A stretch of DNA of 64,000 bases from Limonium bicolor (GCA_023374045.1 CM041776.1:317428722-317492721); one strand, 5' to 3'; counted from the first letter of the stretch, positions 37,760 through 49,627 are shown. Translations and numbers: made by a program. The notes: generated from the letters alone by a model not told the origin.

Positions 37760-37762
37760 CTG

Positions 37763-37813
37763 ATGAGTTATGGTCATGTCTGTGGCAACTTCAAAAAGAT
37801 CATCGTCGTTTAG
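37763..37813 (+). promoter_or_regulatory. Short upstream ORF overlapping the MGDG synthase start
   Basis: An ATG seven bases before the main ATG opens a 16-codon frame in the +1 register and stops at 37811-37813, inside the coding region. It could lower translation from the main start, or scanning may bypass it. A second in-frame ATG of the main gene (37776) lies two codons downstream. Confidence 0.45.
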
Positions 37814-40490
37814 CAACGTGCTATCAAGAGTTGGGGGTTACGCTTTCTACGGCAACAACTCTACCAGGAAATTCCCTGCTTTGTCGCCGGCGTCGACTTT
37901 GGCGCCTTACTTGTCTGAAGACGAGGATGGGACTATGGAGATGGTGCAGCTTGGCGCTGATAGACCCAAAAACGTCTTGATCTTGATGAGCGATACCGGT
38001 GGAGGTCACAGGGCTTCCGCTGAGGCTATCAGGGATGCGTTCAATTTGGAATTCGGAGATGAATACAATGTAAGAAATCAGCTTTCTTATACTCCCCTGT
38101 TTTCTTTGTCTTAAAATTTGGCTGATGATTGTTTGCTTCTTTCTCGTGCTTTGATGGAAATTTATGCTTGATTGATTGTTTGATTTCATGTTTGGAGCAT
38201 GCTTGTTCTTTGGGATGGTTAAGTTAATTAGCTGCGATTCAATTTCCATTACGTGTCAGTCTCATGGCCCGCTGTAAATGACTGCTGCGCCGACCCAGTC
38301 TTGTCTTATTTCCCCTTTTTCAGGTGGGTAGGTTGGTACGGCTGTCTTCTTTGGGTCTTAGGTGTTGTTCCCTAATCATTAGCTGTCCATATCTATGTAT
38401 GTTTGTTGCACTAGTAAAGTGAATTGCTGGATTCTTCATTGTTATGGATACTTTCAATTCTACTTTTTATGGGTCACGAGATTTTTTTTGTTAAGCTGAT
38501 AACTCGATGACTGATATCTTCTAAGAATCACCCTCGTTCGGGCTTGCTTTCCGCCCAATTCTGCTTGAACAAACTTATTTGGTTATGGTGTTACTCGCTC
38601 TTTGTTGGAACCAAGATGATTCACAACCTTGCTGCAAACTCACAACGGCAGCTTCACTTTCTTACTTTTGCATGATAGTCTATTTACCTGCCATGATAAG
38701 ACTCTTTAATTGTGAAATTAAAAAAAAAAAATCAGATAATTATCAAGGATGTCTGGAAAGAGTACACTGGGTGGCCTCTGAATGATATGGAGGGACAATA
38801 CAAGTTCATGGTTAAGCATGTCCAGCTCTGGAAGGTTGCCTTTCACAGCACATCTCCTAGATGGATACACTCGCTCTATCTTGCAGCCATTGCTGCCTTC
38901 TACGCCAAGTATGTGTTATTAGAGTTCCTTTAAATCTTATTTATAGTAGCCTGCCTTGGGAATAACATAACATCTTTGGATGTTTTCTGAGCTCTATCTT
39001 TTGTGTTGTGATGATACATATGAAGGGAGGTGGAGGCTGGTCTGATGGAATACAAGCCTGATATAATTATCAGTGTTCATCCTCTAATGCAGCACATACC
39101 TTTGTGGGTTCTCAAGTGGCAAGGCCTCCAGAAGAAAGTCATATTTGTAACTGTTATCACCGATCTGAATTCTTGCCATCCTACATGGTCAGTTTCAAAC
39201 TCATCTTTCTGAATCATTATTTCAGATGTCATGTTATGATATCCCCAAAAGTTGGTCACATTTGCTCAGACCTATCCTTTGTATGTGCATGTTCTTAGGT
39301 TTCATCCTGGTGTAAACAGATGTTATTGCCCTTCAGATGAGGTGGCTAAGAGGGCCGCTCTTGACGGTTTGGAAGACTCTCAAATACGTGTATTTGGTTT
39401 GCCTGTTCGACCGTCCTTTGCTCGTGCTGTTATATCCAAGGTGATGATTAGTATTAGCTTTTTTAGATTAGATGTGAACTAAATGAACTGATCAGCTGCA
39501 GAATATATCTTTGGGCTTTGGATCTGAATTGCTTGTTCTTCATTGCTGTTGCATAGGATGACTTGAGAGTAGAACTTGAGATGGATCACATTTGCCAGCT
39601 GTTTTGCTAATGGGCGGGGGTGAAGGTATGGGACCTGTAAAGAAAACCGCCCAGGCACTTGGGGAGTCTTATACGATAGTGAACTTGATAAGCCAATTGG
39701 TCAATTGATAGTCATATGTGGTCGGAATAAGTCGCTAGCATCTTCATTAGAATCCCTGGAGTGGAAGATCCCTGTGAAGGTAAAGGGAAAACTCTCTTCA
39801 TCTTACATTAATACTACTAACGTAGATTTGAATTTGGATTGGTTTTGATGTTTTGTTAATGCAATTGTTGTAGATCAGGGGATTTGAGAAGCAAATGGAG
39901 AAATGGATGGGGGCTTGTGACTGTATCATCACAAAGGTAACATTAAACTTGCTGAATAGTATGCTATTTCTTTTACCTACAATGGAAAATGATCATACTT
40001 GAACAATATTAATATCTAGTAGTATCTTCACTACTCTTAAACTTCACAGGCGGGGCCAGGGACAATAGCAGAAGCACTGATCCGTGGACTTCCGATCATC
40101 CTCAACGATTACATCCCTGGACAAGTAAGTCAGTCAGTCCTATGACTACTAACAATTGCTGGTAATTTGTGTCTGAGTTAATAGTAATACCTTTGTTTCT
40201 CATTATATGCGGATATTATGAATCCTTAGGAGAAGGGAAATGTCCCATACGTAGTAGACAATGGAGCTGGTGTTTTCACCCGTAGCCCTAAGGAGACAGC
40301 CCGGATCGTGTCAGAGTGGTTCACAACAAACACTGAAGAACGACAAAAGATGTCAGAGAATGCACTTCAGCTGGCTAAGCCTGAAGCTGTGTTTGAGATT
40401 GTGAAGGATATCCATGAGCTGACTTGCCAGAGAGGCCCTCTGGCCAGCTTGCCTTATATGTTGACGTCTTCGTTTACCAGCTTGATCTGA
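37770..40490 (+). CDS. MGD2/MGD3-like: Type-B monogalactosyldiacylglycerol synthase, 8 exons, two 1-base deletions in exon 5
   Basis: Transfers galactose from UDP-galactose to diacylglycerol, making the plastid galactolipid MGDG. Exons: 37770-38069, 38736-38908, 39026-39187, 39299-39440, 39557-39779, 39874-39936, 40050-40124, 40230-40490; all introns are GT-AG. The N-terminal domain has [36 protein letters not shown] and [18 protein letters not shown]. The C-terminal glycosyltransferase (GT28) half has [29 protein letters not shown] and [14 protein letters not shown]. The N-terminus before ENEDGT-like text is short (about 50 residues), as in type-B enzymes, which lack the long transit peptide of MGD1, sit at the outer envelope and respond to phosphate starvation in Arabidopsis. 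Exon 5 lacks one base after 39586 (ELEMD^HLPAVLL) and one near 39670 (LGES^YDSEL). Allowing for both, the frame gives 466 residues, the normal length. As written, translation stops early, in exon 5. This is either a recent pseudogene or consensus errors. Confidence 0.93.
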
Positions 40491-41095
40491 TTACAGGGCA
40501 CCCTCTGCTATCTCTTTTGAAATCCAGTGGAAGCTTAAGATTTGCCCCCTCTTGTACAGCTTAGTTTTTATAGTGAAGATGCAGAAAGAAGGAAAGAAAT
40601 TTGCAAATTATCCGGAAACCGCTTGTAGTGTACTTAATTTATTTAGTTGGAAGAACTAGACCAAAGCGGAGAAATTGGCTTGTGGTGGTTCATTAAATGG
40701 TTCTTCTGGAAGGAAAACCACAGGAGTTGTGTTCTTTGGATTTGGAAGCTGCGGTATTTGTTACAGCACAGCCAGCTACTTGCAGTAATGCTCCATTGTG
40801 GGTGGAATGACTCCTGTGGGGAGAAATCATTCTTCTGGTAGCTGTTGTATCTGTCTTCCATCTTATTTATTCTCGTGTACATTCTCGTGTACAAGATTAA
40901 GCTTTCAATATTTCAGATTTTGAACTTGATGAATTTTTAAACTTATGGTATGGGACTGGATACTCTTCCTTATGGTTTCCTCCTGTTTGTTTGTACATAA
41001 GAAATGTGATCAGTTTTTGAGTGCTAATCAGATTTTGTCAACTTGGACGGAGTGAGGATTTGTCGTTTGATACTAAGAAAAATTGTTACTTTATA
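40491..41095 (+). other. 3' flank of the MGDG synthase gene
   Basis: Probable 3' untranslated region and downstream DNA. AT-rich stretches (around 40630 and 40860-40940) could hold poly(A) signals, but no single AATAAA-type site stands out. No other gene is visible. Confidence 0.4.
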
Positions 41096-41333
41096 CTACC
41101 TCTGTCCCTAATTCACCTTCCTGTTTGTTTTTTGGCACGTTTTTCCACTTCAATATTAAACATATAAGATAATATAATTTTATAAAATAAATTTCTATAA
41201 CATATAGTTTTTCACATAAGGATTCCATTGCAATACTTAGATTTATAAAATTATGTTATCTTATATATTAAATATTGAAGTCAAACGATATGCCCAAATA
41301 GTAAAGGGGAAGGTCAAATGGGGACGGACGGAG
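41096..41333. mobile_element. Stowaway-type MITE
   Basis: The ends CTACCTCTGTCCC and GGGACGGACGGAG are inverted and flanked by TA on both sides. The AT-rich 238-bp interior folds on itself (CACATAAGGATTCCA in the middle). The CTCCCTCCGTCCC-like end is the hallmark of Tc1/mariner-derived Stowaway MITEs in plants. A sister copy is at 43306. Confidence 0.9.
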
Positions 41334-41639
41334 TATTAAATTCCATAGTTCAGTTTAAGATAGCAGATTTCGCTATCTCATCTGTTTTTTTTAATCCATA
41401 TATGTACCTTTCTGAACAATTATACTTTTATGTTGTTGGCGAATCTGCTCTTTATATTACGTGCTCAAGTGTAACATTGGTGGCGTGCTTCCGAGCACGT
41501 AACGCAAATATCTACTAACTATGTCATGAAGAGAATGGATGTGGTCAATGGTGAAAAGAGAATAAGAAAAGCTATGTTTGATTTGTCTGATGGCAAATAC
41601 GATGCTGCGGACTGTCCGCACACGTTTTAGGAATGAGAG

Positions 41640-43170
41640 ATGATGACATGGTAGTCTCAGTCAGCTAGTGACTGGACTATTTTGTTGATTTGGCTGTTTT
41701 TATTATATTAACTTTAAATAGTTGTAACTTTTAATATATAAGTCCAAAATAAAAAAAAATTATATCATTATTCATCTAAATTCAAGCTCTTCAAAACAAG
41801 ATCAGTCATGGATATGTTTTGACAACTTTAAAAAAAATTCTTTTTTACATGTATATGATGATACACTAATCATAAATATAATTCATTAATTTTGATATTA
41901 TGATTCATTAAAATTGATATTATGATTCATTAACTAATAAGTGGTAAATTAGCTAACAAACTTTGAAATCGGTATTATATTTGTAGTGTATTATTATTGT
42001 TGTATGGTGTATTTTAAACTTTATATGGTGAATCATGTATTTTTCTTACATACCAAATATTGTTTGTGCTATATTATTGTTAAATTTTTTATTTTTACAT
42101 GTTTACGATGATACACTAATGAAGATATGATTCATTAATTTTGTATTATGATTCATTAAAATTTGATATTATGATTCATTAACTAATAAGTGGTGAATTA
42201 CATAACAAATTTCAGAACTAATAAAAATCATTTTGTTTTGTAGTGTATTATTATTGTTGATGGTGTGTTTTTAAACATTATGTGGCGAATCATGTATTTT
42301 CTTATGTACCAAATATTATTTTTGTGTTGTATTATTGTTTAAAAATTTCTTTTTATATGTATACGATGATACACTAAAATCATAATATGATTCATAAATT
42401 TTGATATTATGATTCATTAAAATTGATATTATGATTCATTAACTAATAAGTGGTATATTTGATAAAAAACTTCGAAACCGATAAACATCATTATGTTTTT
42501 GTAGTGTATTATTAGTTGTATGGTGTATTTTAAACTTATATGGTGAATCATATATTTTTCATACATACCAAATATTGTTTTGTGTTATATTATTGTTTAA
42601 TTTTTTTTAATTTTTATATGTTTATAATGAAACACTAAGTTGATGATATGATTCGTTAAAATTAATATATGATTCAAAATTGATATTATGATTCATTAAT
42701 TAACAAATGGTGAATAGATAACAAAATTCAGAACTAATAATGGATCATTATTGTATTTGTGATGTATTATTATTATTTTGTGGTGTATTATGATTTGTAT
42801 GATATTTTTAAGTTAAATATTGAATCATAAATTCCTTAATATACCACATTGTAATAGATAATGGGTCATTATTGTTTTGTAGTGTATTATTATTGTTTTA
42901 TAGTGTATTTTAAAGTGTATATAATGAATCATAAATCTAGATGATATGTATAAATATATACATGTAACTAATGTAATTTTAAATTTTGTCAAAACATATC
43001 CATTATTGGTCTTGTTTTGAAGAGCTTGAATTTAGATGAATAATGGTGCAAAATTTTTTTATTTGGATTTATATTTCAAAGTTACAACCATTTAAAGTTT
43101 ATACATACTTACTCTCACTTATTTACCATATAACCAGTCCAGTCAGCATGCTGACTAGACTGCCAAATAA
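41640..43170. mobile_element. Unclassified foldback element, copy A
   Basis: Arms at about 41650-41880 and 42950-43165 are inverted copies: AACTTTAAATAGTTGTAACTTT, then ATTCATCTAAATTCAAGCTC and TTCAAAACAAGA, recur inverted. Between them AT-rich direct repeats alternate, with GATTCATTAAAATTGATATT and ATGATTCATTAACTAATAAG present four or five times in units of about 260 bp. The outer ends (GTCTCAGTCAGC...; GCTGACTAGACTGCC) are inverted but imperfect, and I could not fix a target duplication. There is no coding capacity. A second copy lies at 46150-47940. Confidence 0.75.
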
Positions 43171-43305
43171 ATGGACTGCACGGAGGAATTGTGCAGCGGG
43201 AGTGCACGCTCGACCATCTGTTGTCTGATAGTGTGGAATGTCCGGCACTCCAACAGGCACCTAAAACTAGGGGTATTACCGGTATTATATACGGAGTTAA
43301 TTATA

Positions 43306-43538
43306 CTACCTCCGTCCCGTCATAAGTGTCTCATTTGATTTTGACACGCTTTTCCACTTCAATATTAATATATAAGATAAAATAATTTTTAAATTTTCTT
43401 TTACAATATATAGTTTTTCACATAAGGATTCCACTATAGAAAAAAAATTATAAAAATATATTATCTTACATGTTAAATATTAAAGTCAAACGACAAACTC
43501 AAATAGTAAAGTGGACAAAGTGAGTGGGACGGAGAGAG
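43306..43538. mobile_element. Stowaway-type MITE
   Basis: Ends CTACCTCCGTCCCG and GGGACGGAGAGAG, TA on both sides, 233 bp. The interior is closely similar to the element at 41096 (TTTTCCACTTCAATATTA, TTTTTCACATAAGGATTCCA). Confidence 0.9.
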
Positions 43539-44029
43539 TATTCGCTAATTACAACTGCTTATTTGAAAATTGAAGGTAGTTAACCGGGATTGACAGTTCG
43601 ACAGATCTTGAGTTTGGGTATAATATTATTAGATAAACTATTAAGTCGGAATTATAAAAATTTGGAATTGTTAATAAAATAGGCAATTTCTTAGCTACAA
43701 CTGACTGTAGCTATCTATGGCTACATCTGACTCAAAAAAAGGACCATGCCCATGTGTATGTGGATTTGGCATATGCTCAAGTCACTTTCAGCCTTTAGAT
43801 TAGAATTTATTTTTGAAAACATTAATCTTAACCGTAAATAAGTTTACTTATTTAATAATTAGTTTTTAAAATTAAAATACAAACAATAAATATAGAAGGG
43901 TATAATAGACTACTCTTTCCACTAATAACTCCCTCTCATTGAATATAGCGACAGTTACTACGTCATATCCATTACTCCTCATTCTCTACCAAAAAGAAAT
44001 AACTTCCTCCTTCACTATGTTTTGGTTAA

Positions 44030-45180
44030 AATATACTGATGATTTATTTTTTCTCTAGGAACTAGATCGTGGGACACTTCTAATATTTATTATTTTATTC
44101 TAAAATTAGAAATGAACTTTGACACCTATTTAGATTTTTATTAATTCCTCATATTTAAGTGAAAGTGTAAATTTATTTGATAAAAGAGTAGACTTTAAAT
44201 TTAATCCTCATTTAGGTGATAGTGTAGATTTTAAGGAAATTGGTAGATTTTCAAATTGTAGGTGTAGATTTGTTTGATAGAAGTGTAGATTTATTTAATA
44301 AAAAATGTGTGGATTTTATTTTTTTACGCTCTTATATTTATTTTTAAGGAGTCTTCTCAACAGAATTTATACTTTGTTATTTTTAAATAGTCTTCTTAAC
44401 AAAATTTCTGATTTGTTATTTTTGAATAAAAGGTTTTGCTTAAAAGTGGGATCTTTTTATCATTATTTTTTTAAATCACTCATTTTGGTTAAAAATATTG
44501 CTACAAATTGTGGGAATATTTATTATAATTGATGGTTTATTTTTTTCACTAGAAAGTGGATAGTGGGACACGTCTAATATTTTTCTTCCTTATTCCAAAA
44601 ATCTCAAATTTACTTTTGACATGCATTTATATTTTTATTAATTCTTTGAAAGTGTAGATATTTAAGTAAAATGATAGATTTTTCAAAAATAGGTGTAGAT
44701 TTGTTTGATAGAAGTGTAGATTTTTATAATTCCTGAAAGTGTAGATATTTAAGTAAAATGATAGATTTTTCAAAATATAGATGTAGATTTGTTTGATAGA
44801 AGGCTAGATTTTTATAATTCCTCAAAGTGTATTATTTAAGTAAAATGATAGATTTTTTGAATTGTAGGTATAGATTTGTTTGATAAAAGTGTAGATTTTA
44901 AATTTAGACAATACAACTTATTTACTTAAATGTGGATTTATTTATATTTGATGTTCTTATATTTAATTTTAAGGAGTAGAATTTCTATTTTTTATTTTAA
45001 ATAAAGTTTTAGTTTAAAACATTGAATTTTCTTTTAGTTTTTCAAATCCTTACTTCACTACCATTTAATTGATTGTTATTTTTTTTCTCTTAAAACTGAT
45101 CGTGGTATTTGTCTAATGTTTATTCTTTATTTCTAAAATTATAAATTAAGTTTGACTTCTATACCCTTATAATAAAAATT
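44030..45180. repeat. Diverged tandem direct repeats of about 500 bp
   Basis: The segment around GTGGGACACTTCTAATATTTATT (44072) recurs as GTGGGACACGTCTAATATTTTTC (44562) and GTGGTATTTGTCTAATGTTTATT (45103). Within them, shorter units with GTGTAGATTTGTTTGATAGAAG repeat three to five times (44250-44900). They are AT-rich and non-coding, with no known family recognised. Confidence 0.7.
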
Positions 45181-45295
45181 AAAATCCACACCATCAATTT
45201 ATTTCTTAGAGATCCAATGGTGATGATGTATTTGAGCATGGTGCTCAAAATTGTTTTTGGGCACCTTCCCCTCGTTGACATCTGACTACATATAA

Positions 45296-46093
45296 GAGCA
45301 TGATTATCAAAGAACCTAAATTTGGGTTCTTAATACTCTCTTCTTATTTCTCTCACTGCCACATCATTTTAAAAACCATGTCTAATTTTACCAACATCAG
45401 AGAACCCATTGTTTGGTTTTAAACTCTCTCCATTTGTCATATTATTTTATTTTTACTTATTAAGTATTATATGAATACAAATATCAATCTTTAATTGTTA
45501 TACTACTATTTTTAATAATACACAAATAATCTTAACTTAATATTTATGCATGATTAAAGTTTATTATATTTTTGAAACAAAAATAAAATAAAATTTATTT
45601 ATATGTATTATTAATTTTTTTTTTTTCACTCGATATTTAGGATTAAAATATTATAATGAAGTTTGAAATGAATACATTGGTACATATTATATTTCTCAAG
45701 TATATTTTAATATTATATTTATATCACCAAAATACAAAAAATAAGTATTAATTTACCTAAAATAAATATATATTAAAAATATGAAAAACATAATCAATAT
45801 GGATCTCATTTTATAGAGAATGAGATTTTAAGAATTTTGATGTATTTAGTTTATTTATTATTATTAGTTTTTAAAATATTAAGGTTTTAAATATTTAAGA
45901 TTTAATTATTATATTTGACATATTATAATTAGAGATTAAAGATGGTGGGTCCCATTAATGGGTTCTTAAAAAGTTCTTCCCCAAGAACCAAAATAATGGT
46001 TCTTCCTTCTCTCTCCTCCATCTCATTTACACATCATGTTTTTACTTTATTTTTTTAGTTAAGAACTCCTAAGAACCATTGATAATCATGGTC
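45296..46093. mobile_element. PIF/Harbinger-type MITE
   Basis: The ends GAGCATGATTATCAAAGAACC and its inverse (GAACCATTGATAATCATGGTC) are flanked by TAA on both sides (45293-45295, 46094-46096). A 3-bp TAA/TTA duplication with a GxGCATxxTTxxCA-like end is the Harbinger signature. Subterminal GGTTCTTA/AAGAACC words repeat. The AT-rich 798-bp interior has no frame. Confidence 0.9.
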
Positions 46094-46519
46094 TAAGGGA
46101 GAGGAGGAGCTAGCAAGCTGGAAGCAAATTGTTTTGTGTTTTCATATTTTTTTCACGCGCGCGTCAACACTGATTTGTTTTGTTTTTCTTTTTTAATATT
46201 TTATTATTATCATAAAAACTTTAAATTGTTGTAACTTTTAATATATAAGTTCAAAATGAAAAAAAATTATATCATTGTACACCTAAATTCAAGCTCTTCA
46301 AAACAAGACCAATCATGAATATATTTTGACAACTTTTAAAAAAAATAATTTTTACATGTATATGATGTTACACTAAAATGATAATATGATTCATTAATTT
46401 TGTATTATGATTCATTAAAATTGATATTATGATTCATTAAGTAATAAGTGATGAATTTGACGGTTTTAACTTTCCTATGGTGGTTTTTGGGGTGTTTTTG
46501 GGGTAGGGTAATCTATTTG

Positions 46520-46779
46520 GGAGTCGTTATATACTTTAATGTGAGAATGTACATATTTTAATGTGAGAATGTACATGTTTTAATGTGACGATGTACATGT
46601 TCAAATGTGAGAATGTACATGTTCTTTAATGAACATCTGTACATGTTTGTATGGCCATCTGTACAAGTTTTCTCCCTTATATGTACAGATTTTAATCTAA
46701 GGATGTACATATTTAATGATTCATACAGATTTATGTGACCATCTATATATTTTTAATGCGAGGATGTACATGTCTTTAC
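46520..46779. repeat. Tandem TGTACATGTTTTAATGTGA-like repeats
   Basis: About ten short units of 20-28 bp alternating TGTACATNTTTTAATG with GTGAGAA or GTGACGA. The array resumes after the hAT-type element at 47674-47750, showing that the element landed inside it. TGTACA is a 6-bp palindrome. No function is assigned. Confidence 0.8.
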
Positions 46780-46787
46780 GTGTGGAT

Positions 46788-47673
46788 TAATGGTGGCCAC
46801 CGAATCCGAATCGGAACCCGGGAACCGGAAACCGGAACCGGGCCGGAACAGATTCGGAACCGGAACCGCCCCCTTACGAATCGAATCCGAATACAAGTTT
46901 TGAGATTCGGAACCGAACCGGGACCGGAACCGGAACCGGAACCGCCCGGGGAACTGCCTGGATTCACATCGGATTCGGAACCGTGGAACCGGAACCGGAA
47001 TCGGAACCGGTGGAACCGGAACCGGAACCGCCCCGGAACCGGTCAAAGTTACCGATGGAATCACCACTTAGGACTTCTATTTTGTATTGTAATCTTTTAG
47101 AATGTATTAGTATTACTTTTTTCCATGTAATCTTTTAAGACTTCCAAATTGAAATCATGTAACCTATTAGTAGATGTACTCTTTTTCCTTATTAGGGTTT
47201 TTCCAATGGGTTTTTACCTAATAAGGTTTTAACGAGGCAGTGAATCATATAATAAAATCCGCTTTGCTCTTTAATTTTTGCAAATTCAATACAAAAATTT
47301 AAGTCTTTGGTTCTTACACATTTAAGATTATAAACTTGAGGAATAACCTAGCTAGGAGTAAAGTGGACGAAAAGAGCAACGTGTGCGCGCAAACGGATCT
47401 AAAATCGGAGTTAAAACGAAGAAACTGGAGCCGATCGAATCTTTCCAGAACCGGTCGGAACCGCCCCGGAACCGGTCGGAACCGGAACCGGAACCGCTCC
47501 GGAACCGGTCGGAACCGTTGATTTGAGCGAATCCGAAGCGAATACAGAGTTCCGGAACCGGAACCGCCCCGGAACCGCCCAGGACCGGTTCCGAATCCGA
47601 ATACACATTTTCCGGAACCGGAACCGGTGGAACCGGAACCGGAACCGGGGAACCGGAACCGTGGCCACCATTA
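46788..47673. mobile_element. hAT-type non-autonomous element rich in CCGGAA repeats
   Basis: The ends TAATGGTGGCCAC and GTGGCCACCATTA are perfect 13-bp inverted repeats. The 8-bp duplication GTGTGGAT is at 46780-46787 and 47674-47681. Each subterminal 250-300 bp is packed with GGAACCGGAACC/CGAATCCGAA words in opposite orientation at the two ends; the middle 300 bp is ordinary. The arginine/proline-rich reading frames here (e.g. 46735-47100) are translations of the repeat, not genes. Confidence 0.93.
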
Positions 47674-48207
47674 GTGTGGATGTACATGTTTTAATGAACG
47701 TTTGTACAAGTTTGTATTACTATCTGTACAAGTTTTCTTTTACGTTCTGTCACTATACATGTAAAATAATTTTTTTTAAGTTGTCAAAACATATTCATGA
47801 CTGGTCTTGTTTTGAAGAGCTTGAATTTAGATGAACAATGATATAATTGTTTTTCATTTTGGATTTATATATTAAAAGTTATAACAATTTAAAGCTTTGT
47901 GATAAAGAAAAAAAAACAAATCATGCACGCACATCCTCCCGTGTCTCTCTTCTAATTCTTCTAAATTACAAAACTTACCCCAATTATAACTATTAATATA
48001 CTTGTGAGGTTAGTATATGTAGCCATCCTGCCTACATGCGGATGTAGCTCAGAATTGCCGAATAAAATATAGTATAGTCTAACCGATTTAGATACGTTTT
48101 TCACTCGTTAACTATTGATACAGTTAAGAAAAAAAATATTGATAAAGTTTTATTCATATCAGTTGATTTTTAAGCAATTAGTGGTAAAAATTTATTCTTA
48201 TTTTAAT

Positions 48208-48906
48208 TAGGGTGTTGATTCAGGTTGATGGATTGGGCTGAAATTTACCTATACCATACCCATGCGAACAAAATTGTATTGATCATATCACCCAAAATTA
48301 ATTGGATTACAAATTTTTAAATCAAACCCAACCCATATTAATGATTGAATCCAAACCCAACTTGTTTAACTCATTTAATTAAAAATACTCTTGTTTTTCT
48401 ATAGAATGATCAGTCGTCTTTAGAGGCAAGCAGATGACGGTAATTTATTTCGAGTCATTGTGTGTTGTTTTTCAAATGTCAACATTCAGTTATACAACAT
48501 TATATATGTTACAAAACCATCTCAATTAGACAATATACATCTTTATATAGGACTTTTGGATTGGGCATAGAGAATGTATTTGGAATTGATTTTAAAGAAT
48601 GTATTTGCGTGGACGTAGAGAATTGATAGTATTTTTATTTATTATTATACTAATCGTTTAATACATACCCAAGTAGCATATTTACAAATTTATCTATTTT
48701 TTTTAATTTTGATTAACTTTAAAAATAAATTAAACGGGTCGGGTTGAAGTCAGGTTACTTCTTTTAATCCATACCCAACCTAAAAATTTAATAGGTAACT
48801 TATACCCAAACAAAAATTAAATGAATCAATAATCTTAACCCATACTCCTTATTTACAGGTGAGGTTTGGATTGGGTTTTCGGGTTGGACAAAAATTGTCA
48901 CCCCTA
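48208..48906. mobile_element. hAT-type non-autonomous element
   Basis: Ends TAGGGTGTTGATTCAGG and AATTGTCACCCCTA; 8-bp duplication ATTTTAAT at 48200-48207 and 48907-48914. Subterminal words AACCCAACC/GGGTTGG repeat near both ends. No transposase in 699 bp. Confidence 0.9.
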
Positions 48907-48914
48907 ATTTTAAT

Positions 48915-49627
48915 AAATATGTGTTTAATTTCTTTTTAAAAATTGACCCATTTTTCTACTTTACTGAATCTTACAAAGTCATTAAAATAGCGTCAAAATT
49001 GAGTCAAATGGGTTATTTAGATAGTGGATAGGGGCTAATTCATGAAATATCACAAAAAAACTATGATATGTTACTATATTTTCTCGAAATTTATGAAACA
49101 CAATTATAGTTATACAAAAATAAAATAAAATACTACTAATAGTTAACAAATTAACTTGAAAGTTCACAATATACCACTAAGTGTTTAAAAAGTTAAAAAA
49201 ATTCATAATATTTAAAATCTATAAAAATAAAGATAACCACAATGAAATATTTATAATAAAAATAATTATAATTCAAAAATTATAAATTTTTCTAAACAAT
49301 TCAAAATAAATTAGAAAAATTTAGAAAAATACTAAAATATCATTAACTATTAACAACTTAAGTACCCTAATATTTTTTTAGATTTTATAGTACCATAAAT
49401 AGAATATAGAATTTAAAGACATGATTTTTATTCTACAAAGTTAGATTATTTCTTCAAAATAATTTATTTTTAATTTTATAACTACTATTATATCTTTAAA
49501 GTTATATTCTACTATACATATAAATTTATAATATAATATTTTTTTAAATTTGTAATTTCTACAATTACTAATTGTCATTTATAAAAGACAATAAAACGAA
49601 AAGTATTATATAATAGAATATAAATTA
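48915..49627. other. AT-rich DNA without a recognisable feature
   Basis: Very AT-rich. A short stretch near 49030-49060 (GGGGCTAATTCATGAAATATCAC) resembles the ATTCACGA/ATACCCC words of the next feature. Nothing else is recognised. Confidence 0.4.

Larger units (their letters stand above)
46150..47940. mobile_element. Unclassified foldback element, copy B, split by a hAT-type element
   Basis: The arms 46200-46450 and 47765-47920 repeat the arm sequence of copy A (AAATTCAAGCTCTTCAAAAC, GTTGTAACTTTTAATATATA) in inverted orientation. The middle differs: instead of the GATTCATTAA repeats it holds TGTACAT repeats (46520-46779, 47674-47750), separated by the hAT-type element. GC-richer outer tips (CACGCGCGCG near 46155; GTGCGTGCATG-like inverse near 47925) may be the true termini. 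Confidence 0.7.
43682..48060. mobile_element. Candidate large non-autonomous Mutator-type element with nested insertions
   Basis: The left end GGCAATTTCTTAGCTACA...ATGGCTACATCTGACT and the inverted right end GGCAATTCTGAGCTACA...ATGGCTACATATACT align over about 50 bp. The flanks AATAAAATA at 43673-43681 and 48061-48069 are a 9-bp duplication, as made by Mutator-like transposases. No transposase frame is present. The 4.4-kb interior contains diverged direct repeats (44030-45180), a Harbinger MITE (45296-46093), a foldback element (46150-47940) and a hAT-type element (46788-47673). A GTTGACATCTGACTACATA word near 45278 resembles the inner part of the end repeat, so two related elements may have merged. 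Confidence 0.65.

Noticed and set aside
46735..47100. Arginine/asparagine/proline-rich frames (RNRNR, PVPVPV)
   Set aside because: Direct translations of CCGGAACC repeats in a hAT-type MITE, open in several frames at once.
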